DNA of 64,000 nt from Flavobacterium hydrophilum (GCF_003202405.1 NZ_QJHL01000003.1:434001-498000), one strand, 5' to 3'. Counted from the first letter of the stretch, positions 1 through 9,049 are shown. Translations and numbers: made by a program. The notes: generated by a model from the sequence alone, not told the origin.

Positions 1-1749
1 AGTTAAATTCAAAAGATTGGTGTCATCATCAACAACAATAAAGGTTAGGTTTTTAGAAATCACGCTAATTTTCTCTGATTCTGAATCAGGTAAATCTTTA
101 CTTGTGTCAAATAATAATGGAAGCTTAATTTTAAATGTACTTCCTTCACCAAATGTACTTTCAAGCTTTAATTTTCCACCTAAAATCGAAATAATTTTTT
201 GACAGATAGATAGTCCTAAGCCAGTTCCGCCGTATTTTTTTTCGATACTTTCATTAGCCTGGGCAAATTCTTCAAAAACTAATTTCTGATTTTCTTTTTC
301 AATTCCGATACCTGAATCTTCTATTTTTATTTGAAAAAAATCATCCTCTTCAGCAAGATAGGCACTGATTCTAATATATCCTTCTTCTGTAAATTTATAA
401 GCATTTCCGATAATATTACTTAGAATTTGTTTCAAACGAAACGGATCGCCCACAATTTTGGTATTCAGTTTTTCATCAACATTAATGATCAGGTCGATAT
501 TTTTTTGCTTGTAAACTGTCTGAATGCTTTTGGCAACTTCATCAATAATTTCGGGTAATAAAAAAGGAACTTTTTCAATGGTAATCTTTCCTGCTTCAAT
601 TTGCGAAAAATCCAATAAATCCTGAACCAGCTGTGTAATATAATCAGATGAATTTTTGATGTTTTTAATAAAATACGATTGCTTGGTATTGACATCAGAA
701 TGACCTAAAAGTTCTGCATAACCAACAATTGTACTAAGCGGTGTTTTTAAATCATGACTTACTGTCGAGATGAGTTGTTCACGACTTCTAAGCAGGTTTT
801 TAGTTTTGAAATTGGCAATTTCCAGCTGTTTTTTATACAATTGCGATTTTGAATAATCGCTTACAATGATGATTGAGAAAAGCACCGTCAGCAATAAACC
901 AATGATTGCAGAAGCAGTAACAATTTCGTTTACTTTTTTAAGTGATTTTTCTTTGAGCGAATTATTTTTAATCGAATTGATTATGATTTCCCTCTCGATA
1001 ATCCGAAGTACTTTTCGAAGCTGTTCAGAAATAGCAATTTCATTTTTAAGCAGTTTGTTTTCTTCAAAATTTAAAGATTCCTTTTTCTTCTCGGCCTTTA
1101 ATTTTACATCACTAAGCAATTTTTTTGAGTTGGCCAGGATTGAGTCAGAAGCTTGTTTGCTTAAGGTGTTTGTACTGTCATCGGGAATATTCTGATTTAG
1201 GTAATCCACATATTTTTGTAAAACATTTCGCTGATAACTTCCCAGATCATTGGGGCTTTTGGTGAAGTCCTGCAATTCGAGCTTTCTGAGCTTAAACTCC
1301 ATTTTGGTAATTTCATTAATAGCACTGTTTACAGAAACTTCATCTTCGGCTTTGTTTTTTATGGTTTTTAATTCCCTGATGTTATCTGTTTTTTCAGATA
1401 ATAAATAGGTAACACTGTCTAATAAAACTTTTTGATATTCGGTGGTAACAATTTGTTTTAGGGTATCAATCCTTGATTTTAATGAATCTGTTTCAGTCAG
1501 ATAATTTCTAAAATCTGTTTCAGAGTTAGTCTGAATCGTTTTTCGGGCTAAACTTTCGGTTTTATATACATTCGAAAAAAGCTTGCTGACTCTTAAGATC
1601 TTTGTTTTTTCAAAAGCGATTTTATCTTCTAATTTTTTGTAGACCACATTTTCAGAATATAAAAACCATCCCACAACTACTACTAATGCGACCAACGCAA
1701 GGTAACCGAAAAGTACTTTAATGGGCATGTAGCTTCTTTTGCTTTGCAT
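1..1749 (-). CDS. hybrid sensor histidine kinase (3' end cut by window)
   Basis: Membrane-bound hybrid histidine kinase that would autophosphorylate on His and pass phosphate to its own receiver domain. My translation from the ATG at 1749 gives 583 residues running off the window. A membrane segment lies near residues 10-30, a long charged, probably coiled-coil periplasmic region at about 30-270, and a second membrane segment at about 275-294. The H-box STVSHDLKTPL has its His near residue 331. The HATPase domain shows an N-box with NIIGNAYKF, DSGIGI and GGTGLGLS near residue 508. The last visible residues, FIVVDDDTNLLNL, are the acidic start of a receiver domain, which makes the protein hybrid. 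No HAMP or PAS domain is obvious. A second in-frame ATG lies at 1728. No partner gene is visible, so the signal is unknown. Confidence 0.9.
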   Translation of the reverse strand, partial: MQSKRSYMPIKVLFGYLALVALVVVVGWFLYSENVVYKKLEDKIAFEKTKILRVSKLFSNVYKTESLARKTIQTNSETDFRNYLTETDSLKSRIDTLKQIVTTEYQKVLLDSVTYLLSEKTDNIRELKTIKNKAEDEVSVNSAINEITKMEFKLRKLELQDFTKSPNDLGSYQRNVLQKYVDYLNQNIPDDSTNTLSKQASDSILANSKKLLSDVKLKAEKKKESLNFEENKLLKNEIAISEQLRKVLRIIEREIIINSIKNNSLKEKSLKKVNEIVTASAIIGLLLTVLFSIIIVSDYSKSQLYKKQLEIANFKTKNLLRSREQLISTVSHDLKTPLSTIVGYAELLGHSDVNTKQSYFIKNIKNSSDYITQLVQDLLDFSQIEAGKITIEKVPFLLPEIIDEVAKSIQTVYKQKNIDLIINVDEKLNTKIVGDPFRLKQILSNIIGNAYKFTEEGYIRISAYLAEEDDFFQIKIEDSGIGIEKENQKLVFEEFAQANESIEKKYGGTGLGLSICQKIISILGGKLKLESTFGEGSTFKIKLPLLFDTSKDLPDSESEKISVISKNLTFIVVDDDTNLLNLT

Positions 1750-1840
1750 AAATTGTGATTAAGGAATTTTGTTTTTTGAAATGATTACTGCAATTTATTC
1801 AATATTTTCTGTTTTAAAAAGCCAAACTTTCTATAAAAAA

Positions 1841-1867
1841 GAAAGACCACAGGCTATAAACCTGTGG
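1841..1867 (-). terminator. intrinsic terminator of the S9 peptidase gene
   Basis: CCACAGG at 1847-1853 pairs with CCTGTGG at 1861-1867, giving a 7-bp stem. On the minus strand the stem is followed by a T-rich stretch. It sits just after the stop codon of the minus-strand peptidase gene. Confidence 0.8.
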
Positions 1868-1890
1868 CCAATATATTTTTGCTGTTTTTA

Positions 1891-3792
1891 TTAAAGTGTT
1901 TCCTTCAGCCATTTAAAAAATTCGTTTTGCCAAACCTGAGCATTCTGAGGTTTTAAAACCCAATGATTTTCATCCGGGAAATAGAGCAAACGGCTCTTAA
2001 TACCTCTTAATTGTGCTGCCTGAAAAGCTTCCTGAGATTGTCCAATTGGTACACGGAAATCTTTTCCGCCCTGAACAATTAAAATAGGCTTATTCCAGTT
2101 TCCAACCAAAGTTGCCGGATTAAATGTTGTATATGCTTTTTGCGCAACGGCATTGTCTTTTTCCCAGTAAGCTCCGCCAAAATCCCAGTTGTTAAAGAAA
2201 ACTTCTTCGGTTGTGCCAAACATGCTTTGTGTATTAAAAACACCATCGTGAGCAATAAAAGTTTTAAAACGGTTTTTATGAATTCCTGCTAAATAAAATA
2301 CAGAATATCCTCCGTAACTTGCACCCACACAGCCTAAACGGCTTTTGTCAACGTAATTTTCTTTGGATACATCATCAATCGCAGAAAGATAGTCATCCAT
2401 AACCTGACCACCCCAGTCTTTACTGATCTGCTCGTTCCATTCTACACCGTGACCCGGCATTCCGCGACGATTTGGTGCAACAACAACATAACCTTTAGCA
2501 GCCATTAAAGAAAAATTCCAACGGAAAGAATAGGATTGTGTCAATGCTGCCTGTGGACCGCCCTGACAAAACAATAAGGTTGGATATTTTTTTGAAGCAT
2601 CAAAATTGGGAGGTAAAATTACCCAAACGAGCATTTTTTTGCCATCAGTTGTAGTTACATAACGCTTTTCAGTTTTGCTAAGCGTTAGTGTTTTGTAAGT
2701 TTCTGTATTGATATTTGATAATTGTTTCCAGGTATTTTTCTTCTGGTTAAACGAATAAATTTCTGAGGCATGATTCATGTCAGAACGTGTTACAATAATG
2801 TCATCACCGGAGAAACCAATTAAGTCGTTTACGTCAAAATCACCATTTGTCAACTGACGAACTGTAATTGCAATTCGGGTCACTCCCGGAAAATTGACAG
2901 TAAAAAGCTGTTTAGTTCCATCAACCGGTGCAACAAAAAAGACATTTTTACCATCTTTACTCCAGATAAAATTATCTACAGTTCCATCCCAATTGGCAGT
3001 TAGGTTTTGTTTGATGCCTTTAAACTCAACAATAATATCGTTTTTATCCGACTCATAACCGTCGCGTTTCATTTGCAGCCAGGATAAATTTCCTGTTGGA
3101 GAAAATTGAGGAGCGGTATCATAACCCAAATTGTCTTCGGTTCTGTTTACTGTTTTTTGAGTTTCTAAATTGTACTCATAAATATTTGTATTGGTAGAAA
3201 TTGCATAGGCAGTTCCTGCTTTTTTCTTGCATACATACAAAATGCTTTTATTGTCCGGAGACCAGATATAATCTTCGTCGCCTCCAAAAGGTTTTTGAGG
3301 TGAATCAAAATTTTCACCTTTTAAAATGTCTATTCCTTTTGCACCGTCTTTGTTTTCTTTATAAAAAACATGATTAAATTTCCCTTCGTTCCAGGTATCC
3401 CAATGACGATAATCCAGGCCATCATAAATTTGGGCATCCGATTTGTCAAGATTCGGGTAGAAATCTTTTCCTAAGACTTTCTCTAATTTCACTTCTTCAT
3501 TATACACCAAATATTTTCCGTCAGGTGAAATGTTTTTGTCTGCCAAAACCTCTTTCGTGTCTTTAATTTCTGTTGCATTTCCTCCGTTTACCGGCAGAAT
3601 GTAAAATTTAGAATTTGATTTGTTTTCTTCTACTGAAGGAGTTGAAACCTTAAAAACAACATTTTTAGCATCTTTAGAAATTCCAAGTGGCGTAACTCTT
3701 CCTAATTTCCAAAGCAATTCCTGCGACATTACATTCTGTCCGATAGCGTTTAAACTCATCATTATTAAGGTTATAAATAATACTTTTTTCAT
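1891..3792 (-). CDS. S9 family serine peptidase (prolyl oligopeptidase type), exported
   Basis: Probable periplasmic or secreted dipeptidyl/oligopeptidase. I place the start at the ATG at 3792, which opens a signal peptide (MKKVLFITLIMM, cleavage after AIGQ). The upstream extension to 3858 carries no signal-like sequence. The protein is 633 residues. The N-terminal part, to about 390, looks like a WD40/beta-propeller domain with repeated SPDGKYL and SPDNKSI segments. The C-terminal alpha/beta hydrolase has the nucleophile in GASYGGY (Ser about 492), Asp in GGKDFRVP (about 578) and His in DENHW (about 610), so the triad is complete. It is monocistronic with its own terminator. Confidence 0.93.
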   Translation of the reverse strand: MKKVLFITLIMMSLNAIGQNVMSQELLWKLGRVTPLGISKDAKNVVFKVSTPSVEENKSNSKFYILPVNGGNATEIKDTKEVLADKNISPDGKYLVYNEEVKLEKVLGKDFYPNLDKSDAQIYDGLDYRHWDTWNEGKFNHVFYKENKDGAKGIDILKGENFDSPQKPFGGDEDYIWSPDNKSILYVCKKKAGTAYAISTNTNIYEYNLETQKTVNRTEDNLGYDTAPQFSPTGNLSWLQMKRDGYESDKNDIIVEFKGIKQNLTANWDGTVDNFIWSKDGKNVFFVAPVDGTKQLFTVNFPGVTRIAITVRQLTNGDFDVNDLIGFSGDDIIVTRSDMNHASEIYSFNQKKNTWKQLSNINTETYKTLTLSKTEKRYVTTTDGKKMLVWVILPPNFDASKKYPTLLFCQGGPQAALTQSYSFRWNFSLMAAKGYVVVAPNRRGMPGHGVEWNEQISKDWGGQVMDDYLSAIDDVSKENYVDKSRLGCVGASYGGYSVFYLAGIHKNRFKTFIAHDGVFNTQSMFGTTEEVFFNNWDFGGAYWEKDNAVAQKAYTTFNPATLVGNWNKPILIVQGGKDFRVPIGQSQEAFQAAQLRGIKSRLLYFPDENHWVLKPQNAQVWQNEFFKWLKETL

Positions 3793-3908
3793 AATAAAAA
3801 TTCTATTTTTTGTGATGCTAAAAATACAACATTTAAAGCCTGGATAGTTAAATTTCAAATTTCAATAATTGTTAAAATTTAGGAGCTTTTAAAATCTAAA
3901 TTCCAAAC

Positions 3909-3935
3909 TGACTTATATTGTTTATATGGTTTAAA
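3909..3935 (+). repeat. partial copy of the ACTTATAT...TTATATGG intergenic repeat
   Basis: The stretch reads ACTTATAT then TGTTTATATGGTTTAAA. It resembles the right arms of the inverted repeats ending at 13625 and 63100 (ACTTATATCACTTATATGG). Only one arm is present. It lies in the divergent gap before the FAD oxidoreductase gene. Confidence 0.45.
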
Positions 3936-3965
3936 AAAATCATTATTTTTATAAAAAAGTCTGAG

Positions 3966-5078
3966 ATGGAATTAAGTTATTGGGAACTAAAAAACTGGTT
4001 TACAAATGTAGACTATACCATTGTTGGAAGCGGAATCGTAGGTCTTCACACTGCATTGCGCTTACGCGAAAGATTTCCGTCAGCAAAAATTCTGGTATTA
4101 GAAAAAGGGATGCTGCCACAAGGAGCAAGCACCAAAAATGCAGGATTTGCCTGTTTTGGAAGCCTGTCTGAAATTATGGAAGACTTAAAAACACATACAG
4201 AAGAAGATGTTGTCGAGTTGATAGAAAAGCGTTGGCAGGGTTTGCAATTACTTAGAAAAAGGTTAGGGGATACTGCTATAGATTTCAAACCATATGGAGG
4301 ATATGAGCTGTTTTTGAAAGAGGATGACTTTGGGTTTACGGAATGCGTTTCTAAAATCCCTTTTATAAATGAAGTTTTAAAACCACTTTTTAAAGCAGAT
4401 GTTTTTACAAAAGAAGTTGACCGGTTTGGGTTTCAAAACATACAGGAATATTTGATATTTAATCCGTTTGAGGCGCAAATCGATACCGGAAATATGATGC
4501 AGGAATTGCTGAAGCAAGCTATTGCGGCCAATATTTTAATTCTGAACCAGCAAACTGTTACTTCTTATGCTGATGCAGGAAATCATGTTGAAGTTGTACT
4601 GAATGATTTTAGTTTTAAGACAGAAAAAATACTTTTTGCAACAAACGGTTTTGCAAGTGTCTTGACAAATGGTGCTGTACTGCCTGCGAGAGCTCAGGTT
4701 TTAATTACAGAACCCATTCCGGATTTAGATGTTAGGGGAACTTTTCATTTAGATCGGGGTTATTATTATTTCAGAAATATAGGGGACAGAATTCTTCTTG
4801 GTGGAGGAAGAAACCTCGATTTTGAAACAGAAAATACTACTGAATTCGGACAAACCAAAATTGTGCAAAATAAATTGGAAGATTTGCTGAAAAATGTAAT
4901 TTTACCAAATCAGGATTTCCAGATAGCCCATCGGTGGAGTGGCATCATGGGAGTCGGAAACAGTAAAAAACCTGTTGTGTCGCAACTGTCTGATAACGTG
5001 TTTTGTGGAGTGCGTTTAGGAGGAATGGGAGTAGCAATAGGCAGTTTAATAGGAACAGAATTAGCAGATTTAATATAA
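3966..5078 (+). CDS. FAD-dependent oxidoreductase, DAO (glycine/D-amino acid oxidase) family
   Basis: Flavoenzyme of 370 residues, family PF01266, that likely oxidises an amine or amino-acid-like substrate. The start chosen is the ATG at 3966. The upstream extension to 3918 is a lysine/isoleucine-rich run with no support. A Rossmann dinucleotide motif GSGIVG lies at residues 21-26 with the acidic end VLEKG after it. An ASTKNAGFACFGS segment follows, as in DAO proteins that close over the flavin. The C-terminal part contains WSGIMGVG and GVRLGGMGVAIGS, the second FAD contact of the fold. No signal peptide, so it is cytosolic. The substrate cannot be read from sequence. Its TAA overlaps the ATG of the next gene by one base, so the two are probably translationally coupled. 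Confidence 0.85.
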   Translation: MELSYWELKNWFTNVDYTIVGSGIVGLHTALRLRERFPSAKILVLEKGMLPQGASTKNAGFACFGSLSEIMEDLKTHTEEDVVELIEKRWQGLQLLRKRLGDTAIDFKPYGGYELFLKEDDFGFTECVSKIPFINEVLKPLFKADVFTKEVDRFGFQNIQEYLIFNPFEAQIDTGNMMQELLKQAIAANILILNQQTVTSYADAGNHVEVVLNDFSFKTEKILFATNGFASVLTNGAVLPARAQVLITEPIPDLDVRGTFHLDRGYYYFRNIGDRILLGGGRNLDFETENTTEFGQTKIVQNKLEDLLKNVILPNQDFQIAHRWSGIMGVGNSKKPVVSQLSDNVFCGVRLGGMGVAIGSLIGTELADLI

Positions 5079-5845
5079 TGGCAGCCAAAAAACCAACACC
5101 AAAAAAAACAACCGCAGGTAAATCTAAACCTGCTTCTAAGAAATCAAACCGCTCTTTGGGACAAAAAATAAAATGGTTTTTCATTAAAGCTGCTTTATGG
5201 TTTTTCGGCATTTCGATTGCATGGGTTGTAATTTTAAAATTTGTTCCTGTGTTTTTTACACCACTAATGGTTATACGGGTAATAGAGAATAAAATGTCTG
5301 ATAAAGAAGTGTACTTCGATCATAATTGGGAACCTATTGAGAAAATTTCGAAGAATCTTCAGAAAGCCGTTATTGCTAGTGAAGACGGAACTTTTTTGTA
5401 TCATAACGGATTCGATTTTAAAGCGCTTCAAAAGGCATATAAAAGCAATGAACGTGGCCGCAGGATCCGTGGTGGAAGTACCATTTCGCAGCAAACAGCT
5501 AAAAATGTTTTTCTGTGGCAGGGAAAAAGTTACTTCCGTAAAGGTCTTGAAGCTTATTTTACAGTTCTGATTGAAATTATCTGGGGTAAAGAGCGTATCA
5601 TGGAAGTTTACCTGAACAGTATCGAAATGGGTGATGGCGTCTACGGTGCTTATGCAGCAACTGAGCATTGGTACAGGCGCGATGCTTCGAGTTTAACGCC
5701 AATGCAGGCTGCCGGAATTGCAGCCATTTTACCAAATCCAAGAAAATTTAAGGCAACGGGATCCTCGAGTTATATCAACAGGAGAAAAGAAAGAATTGTT
5801 CGTGAAATGCGCGCAGTTGGTAAAATAAATTATGATGGGAAGTAA
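5078..5845 (+). CDS. mtgA: monofunctional biosynthetic peptidoglycan transglycosylase
   Basis: GT51 glycosyltransferase that polymerises lipid II into glycan strands at the outer face of the inner membrane, without a transpeptidase domain. 255 residues, about the usual MtgA size. A lysine/proline-rich cytoplasmic tail (1-30) precedes a single membrane anchor (about 33-56). The catalytic Glu lies in SEDGTF (E102). Other GT51 motifs are GGSTISQQTAKN, KERIMEVYLNSIEMGDGVYG and the terminal ILPNP. The ATG at 5078 overlaps the preceding stop (TAATG). The longer open frame from 5003 would overlap the FAD gene by 76 bases and is rejected. Confidence 0.95.
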   Translation: MAAKKPTPKKTTAGKSKPASKKSNRSLGQKIKWFFIKAALWFFGISIAWVVILKFVPVFFTPLMVIRVIENKMSDKEVYFDHNWEPIEKISKNLQKAVIASEDGTFLYHNGFDFKALQKAYKSNERGRRIRGGSTISQQTAKNVFLWQGKSYFRKGLEAYFTVLIEIIWGKERIMEVYLNSIEMGDGVYGAYAATEHWYRRDASSLTPMQAAGIAAILPNPRKFKATGSSSYINRRKERIVREMRAVGKINYDGK

Positions 5846-6791
5846 AAAAGTTTTTTTTCTGCTTTTCATGTTAGCATCTGTTTTTGGTTTCTCTCAGGGG
5901 AAGACCACCGAAATAGGTTTTATCACTGATAATGATTTGTACACTTCATTTAAAAATGACATGTACTATACCAACGGACTGGAAATTTTTTATCGCTTTT
6001 TGTCGAAAAATGAGAACATAAAAATCAATAAAAAAATTACTGAATTCAGAGTCGGACAATATATTTACAATCCGAGGTTTATTAATGCAGAAGCGGTAAC
6101 GATCAACGACCGCCCTTTTACAGGATATCTTTTTGCAGAAGCCGGACGCAGTTTTTTTTACCAAAGCGAATCGGTTTTGAAAACTGATTTTCAGATTGGG
6201 TATATGGGACCGAATGCTCTTGGCGAAGAAATGCAGGAAAGTTTTCACCATATTATTGGGTATAAAGAAGTTTATGGCTGGGATAACCAGTTGCATAATG
6301 CTTTGGCCCTGCAGGCACATGTGCTGTATTCTAAGAAATTATTTAAGGAGAGACATCATGATTTTACAGATTTCCACTTTCAGTCGGAAGCGAATCTGGG
6401 AACCATTTTTACAGGTGTTTCTACAGGTATTTTAGCCCGATTTGGTTTTAAAAAATTACTGCCTGTTTACGATTCTAATCTGCATGATGCATCGGTAAGT
6501 TTTGAACCACAGTACAATGTTCGTGAATTTTACTTTTATGCTATGCCAAGCGTTAATTATCAATTTTATGATGCGACAATTCAGGGAAGTATGTTTAATG
6601 ATACAAGTCCGTTGACATTTGATTTGGAACCTTTGCGTTTTAATGCTGAAGCCGGTTTTAAATACCGACATAATGATTTTAATGTCTCGTATTCTTTTAT
6701 GTATCGCGGAAGAGAATTAAAAGATCCTGATACCAATACAAATACAGGGTATTTTTATGGATCGATTCGATTGGGATTTTTATTGAAGTAG
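5832..6791 (+). CDS. lipid A deacylase LpxR family outer-membrane protein (DUF2219)
   Basis: Outer-membrane beta-barrel of 319 residues. LpxR enzymes remove the 3'-acyloxyacyl chain of lipid A. A signal peptide is visible (KKVFFLLFMLASVFGFSQG). The mature start carries the family signature TDNDLYTSFKNDMYYTNGL (about 32-50), with the Asn/Asp pair and Thr expected at the LpxR active site. FHHIIGYKEVYGW probably supplies the active-site His. The C-terminus alternates aromatic and polar residues and ends in a hydrophobic strand, as barrels do. It starts 14 bases inside mtgA, so the FAD oxidoreductase, mtgA and this gene probably form one envelope-related operon. Deacylase activity is inferred from the family. 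Confidence 0.85.
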   Translation: MMGSKKVFFLLFMLASVFGFSQGKTTEIGFITDNDLYTSFKNDMYYTNGLEIFYRFLSKNENIKINKKITEFRVGQYIYNPRFINAEAVTINDRPFTGYLFAEAGRSFFYQSESVLKTDFQIGYMGPNALGEEMQESFHHIIGYKEVYGWDNQLHNALALQAHVLYSKKLFKERHHDFTDFHFQSEANLGTIFTGVSTGILARFGFKKLLPVYDSNLHDASVSFEPQYNVREFYFYAMPSVNYQFYDATIQGSMFNDTSPLTFDLEPLRFNAEAGFKYRHNDFNVSYSFMYRGRELKDPDTNTNTGYFYGSIRLGFLLK

Positions 6792-6896
6792 TTTATAAAT
6801 TCAATAATTTATGGTTAACCGTAAAAATCGTATTTCTAAGTTTTGTAATTTTATAGAAGCACAATAAAAATATTTCTAAACTTAAACCAAATCAGC

Positions 6897-7226
6897 ATGG
6901 GAAAATTTGTAATTACAAAGAGAGCCAACGGCGAATTTCAATTTAATTTAAAAGCCGGCAACGGTCAGACGATTTTGACAAGTGAAGGTTATGCCAGCAA
7001 AGCAGCTTGTTTAAACGGAATAGAATCTGTAAAAACGAATTCGCAGGATGATTCTAAGTATGATAAAAAAGAATCTTCAAACGGAAAACCCTATTTTAAT
7101 TTAAAAGCATCAAACGGTCAAAACATAGGTGCAAGCGAAATGTATGAAAGTACAGCAGCGAGAGATAATGGTATTGCCTCTGTTAAATCAAATGCTCCGG
7201 ATGCTGCTACTGATGATCAGGCATAA
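6897..7226 (+). CDS. YegP family protein (DUF1508), two tandem repeats
   Basis: Small soluble protein of 109 residues made of two copies of the DUF1508 unit, at about 1-49 and 55-100. Each copy has F-x-F/Y-N-L-K-A-x-N-G-Q followed by S-E-x-Y and a conserved Ala/Asn-Gly-I-x-S-V-K segment, as in E. coli YegP. The biochemical role of the family is not established. The tail is Asp/Ala-rich. It has its own terminator and a gap of 105 bases upstream, so it is probably a single-gene unit. Confidence 0.9.
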   Translation: MGKFVITKRANGEFQFNLKAGNGQTILTSEGYASKAACLNGIESVKTNSQDDSKYDKKESSNGKPYFNLKASNGQNIGASEMYESTAARDNGIASVKSNAPDAATDDQA

Positions 7227-7252
7227 TTTGATTTAGAATAAAAATATAATTG

Positions 7253-7280
7253 AAAGCTCTCGTAATTGAGGGCTTTTTTA
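7253..7280 (+). terminator. intrinsic terminator after the YegP-like gene
   Basis: AAAGCTCTC pairs with GAGGGCTTT (one G-T pair) around a short loop, followed by a run of T. Confidence 0.8.
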
Positions 7281-7315
7281 TTAAATAAGGTCTTAAAAAG
7301 TTCAAATTTCTAACT

Positions 7316-7414
7316 TAGCCCTGATGGAAGCGGCATCTCCCGATTTAGAAAAACAAGGCTTTTTAGCCGTAGTTTTTGTTATCGGGAATATAGCGAACAG
7401 CAGGACAAAACCTC
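7316..7414 (-). repeat. modular intergenic repeat, copy A
   Basis: One of four copies in this window (others at 10369, 25650 and 33384). The left edge reads AGCCCTGATGGAAGCGGCAT and the right edge ATATAGCGAACAGCAGGAC. The core differs from the other copies: TCCCGAT at 7338-7344 pairs with ATCGGGA at 7381-7387, and a nested GGCTTTTTAGCC hairpin lies inside. It lies between two convergent genes. Confidence 0.8.
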
Positions 7415-7446
7415 TTATTGAAAACAAAATAGCTGCTTCTAAAAAA

Positions 7447-8010
7447 CTAATAATACAGCCTAAAATCAAGTAATTTACAGAGGTCATAATGCTTCTCATA
7501 AAGTGTTTCTACGATTTCAATGAGGTCATCTTCTTTCTGACATAATTTGAAAAAAGCCTTATCAACTGATCCTGTGCTGGTAAATTTGTTGGAAAACGTT
7601 CCGTAACCCGAAATGGCTCTTGCGCCTGTAATGTCCAGGAAATATTGCGCTTCCTCTTCGTTGAGATCCAGTATTTTTGAATTGGCAAAATGCAAAATTT
7701 TGCCTTTCATTTTTCCTTCAAAGATTTCGGCAATTTCTTCTAAGCTGTAATAGTAGTTATTCAGGCAAATATTGTTTGCTTCACCCTTCATAACCAGATA
7801 GATAATTTCGTAATCTTTAAAATTATGATCGTCATAGAGCAAAGTATTCAGGCTTTCTTCGAGTCCTTCAATGGTGTCACAGGTTTTGTGAATACTTGAA
7901 ATGCCCTGATTATAGGCTAATTTTTCTAAGCTTTTAACTACCTCTGTTGCAGTGTCGTTTTCTACATCTGAAACCCCTTCCAGACAGAAAATAAATTTAT
8001 CAGAATCCAT
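7447..8010 (-). CDS. conserved hypothetical protein, possibly an inactive caspase/CHAT-like fold
   Basis: 187 residues, acidic, with no signal peptide or membrane segment. I cannot assign a family with certainty. The order of hydrophobic strands and the phrases YEIIYLVMKGEANNI, GKILHFANSKIL and the later TGARAISGYG resemble CHAT/caspase-like proteins, which usually read H-G at the first site and a Cys in FxSC at the second. Both catalytic positions appear replaced here (Lys-Gly and Asn-Ser), so if the fold is right the protein is not a protease. It stands alone between two repeat-containing gaps. The start is the ATG at 8010; no alternative looks better. Confidence 0.7.
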   Translation of the reverse strand: MDSDKFIFCLEGVSDVENDTATEVVKSLEKLAYNQGISSIHKTCDTIEGLEESLNTLLYDDHNFKDYEIIYLVMKGEANNICLNNYYYSLEEIAEIFEGKMKGKILHFANSKILDLNEEEAQYFLDITGARAISGYGTFSNKFTSTGSVDKAFFKLCQKEDDLIEIVETLYEKHYDLCKLLDFRLYY

Positions 8011-8177
8011 GACGATTGATTTAATAAACAGAAATTAATTTTATCCCTGACAGCAATTTAATTATAATAGTCCGGATATAAAAGGCTCTGAAGGCAGTTT
8101 AACATTATGATTAGGCTTAACCTTTAGATAATGTATTGAAATTTTAAAAGCTTTATTTTTAGGTTAAAATTAAAGTT

Positions 8178-8351
8178 ATGGAAATCAATTGGATAGTAAT
8201 TGGAGCGTTTGCTCTAGCGGTTCTGGTGTTGGTTTTGTTTATGATTAAAAAAAATCAAAAAGAGAAAAAGAAACTTACGGAGTTTTTAAATAATGAATTT
8301 GAAAAATCTGAGGAAGACGAACCTGATTTTGATAATGCAGGCGAACGATGA
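8178..8351 (+). CDS. small single-pass membrane protein (57 aa)
   Basis: Short gene starting at the ATG at 8178. The N-terminus is a hydrophobic helix of about 20 residues (IVIGAFALAVLVLVLFMI). A lysine-rich stretch (KKNQKEKKKL) then an acidic tail (EKSEEDEPDFDNAGER) follow. The positive-inside pattern places the tail in the cytoplasm. The clear helix, the charge pattern and the clean stop support a real small protein. Function unknown. Confidence 0.65.
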   Translation: MEINWIVIGAFALAVLVLVLFMIKKNQKEKKKLTEFLNNEFEKSEEDEPDFDNAGER

Positions 8352-8465
8352 CCTGTAGATACTGATGTATAGTGAACCGTTTTTTATGGTTTTATACTAT
8401 TTGGCTTAATAATTGATTTGTAGGAAATCAAGGTTAGTTATAGTATGAACATATAAAAAAATAGA

Positions 8466-8942
8466 ATGAAAAAAATTTTACTTTTCTGCTTGTTTTGCAG
8501 TGGTGCAATGGCTCAGAATAAAAATTTTAGTGTAGAAAATAATCTAATCACCTGGAAATTGGTTTATAATACCTCTGTAAGTATTTCTGATTTGAAAAAT
8601 AATCCAAGGCTTGAGTTTAAAACCGATTCGACGGGAAGTATTAAAAAGGGTTCTGAAAATTTAAACAAGCTTAATGAATACACCGCCGATTTTAAAATTG
8701 AAAGTAAAGCAGGAAAATATCGGGCAACAGTTTATAATATCAGGCTTTATGACCCTAAAGCAGTTGTAAGCTCAGGAGAAACAAAAGTTATATATCCTAT
8801 TGATAACCCAATTGAAAAAGAATGGTTAAAAAGAAACGGTACTGTTAGAGAGGCTTTGTTATGGTATAATATTACAGAAATTATGAATCCATTTTTAACG
8901 GAAATATTTACTCTAAAGAAAAGAGTCAAAGAAGATTGGTAA
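8466..8942 (+). CDS. exported hypothetical protein
   Basis: 158 residues with a signal peptide (KKILLFCLFCSGAMAQ). The mature part alternates strand-like segments (NLITWKLVYNT, YTADFKIESK, KYRATVYNIRLY) and ends in a helical segment rich in charged residues. The strand and helix layout resembles the DUF4468/TBP-like proteins common in Bacteroidota, but I cannot confirm that. It probably acts in the periplasm. A hairpin terminator follows 14 bases after the stop. Confidence 0.75.
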   Translation: MKKILLFCLFCSGAMAQNKNFSVENNLITWKLVYNTSVSISDLKNNPRLEFKTDSTGSIKKGSENLNKLNEYTADFKIESKAGKYRATVYNIRLYDPKAVVSSGETKVIYPIDNPIEKEWLKRNGTVREALLWYNITEIMNPFLTEIFTLKKRVKEDW

Positions 8943-8955
8943 AATTCTAAATAAC

Positions 8956-8992
8956 AAAAAACCGTATTACAATTAAGTAATACGGTTTTTTT
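8956..8992. terminator. bidirectional terminator between an exported protein gene and a tRNA fragment
   Basis: AAAACCGTATTAC pairs with GTAATACGGTTTT around AATTAA, with T runs on both strands. It ends the plus-strand gene and lies directly 3' of the tRNA fragment at 8994-9049. Confidence 0.85.
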
Positions 8993-8993
8993 G

Positions 8994-9049
8994 TGGAGAA
9001 TATCGGATTCGAACCGATTACCTTCCCGATGCATCGGGATGCTCTAGCC
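8994..9049 (-). pseudogene. 3' fragment of a tRNA-Ala-like gene
   Basis: On the minus strand this 56-base piece matches the 3' two thirds of the intact tRNA-Ala at 9335-9408. The D-arm end GGCTAGAGC, the T-arm and the acceptor 3' strand are kept; the last 25 bases (8994-9018 versus 9335-9359) are identical. The 5' acceptor strand and most of the D-arm are missing. The anticodon arm is replaced by the palindrome TCCCGATGCATCGGGA (9024-9039). It cannot fold as a tRNA. Confidence 0.85.

Noticed and set aside
3793..3858. Upstream start for the S9 peptidase
   Set aside because: The 22 added residues precede a clear signal peptide and contain no family match.
7302..7499. 65-codon minus-strand frame across the repeat copy A
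   Set aside because: It covers the repeat and its sequence changes with the repeat core; shadow frame, not a gene.
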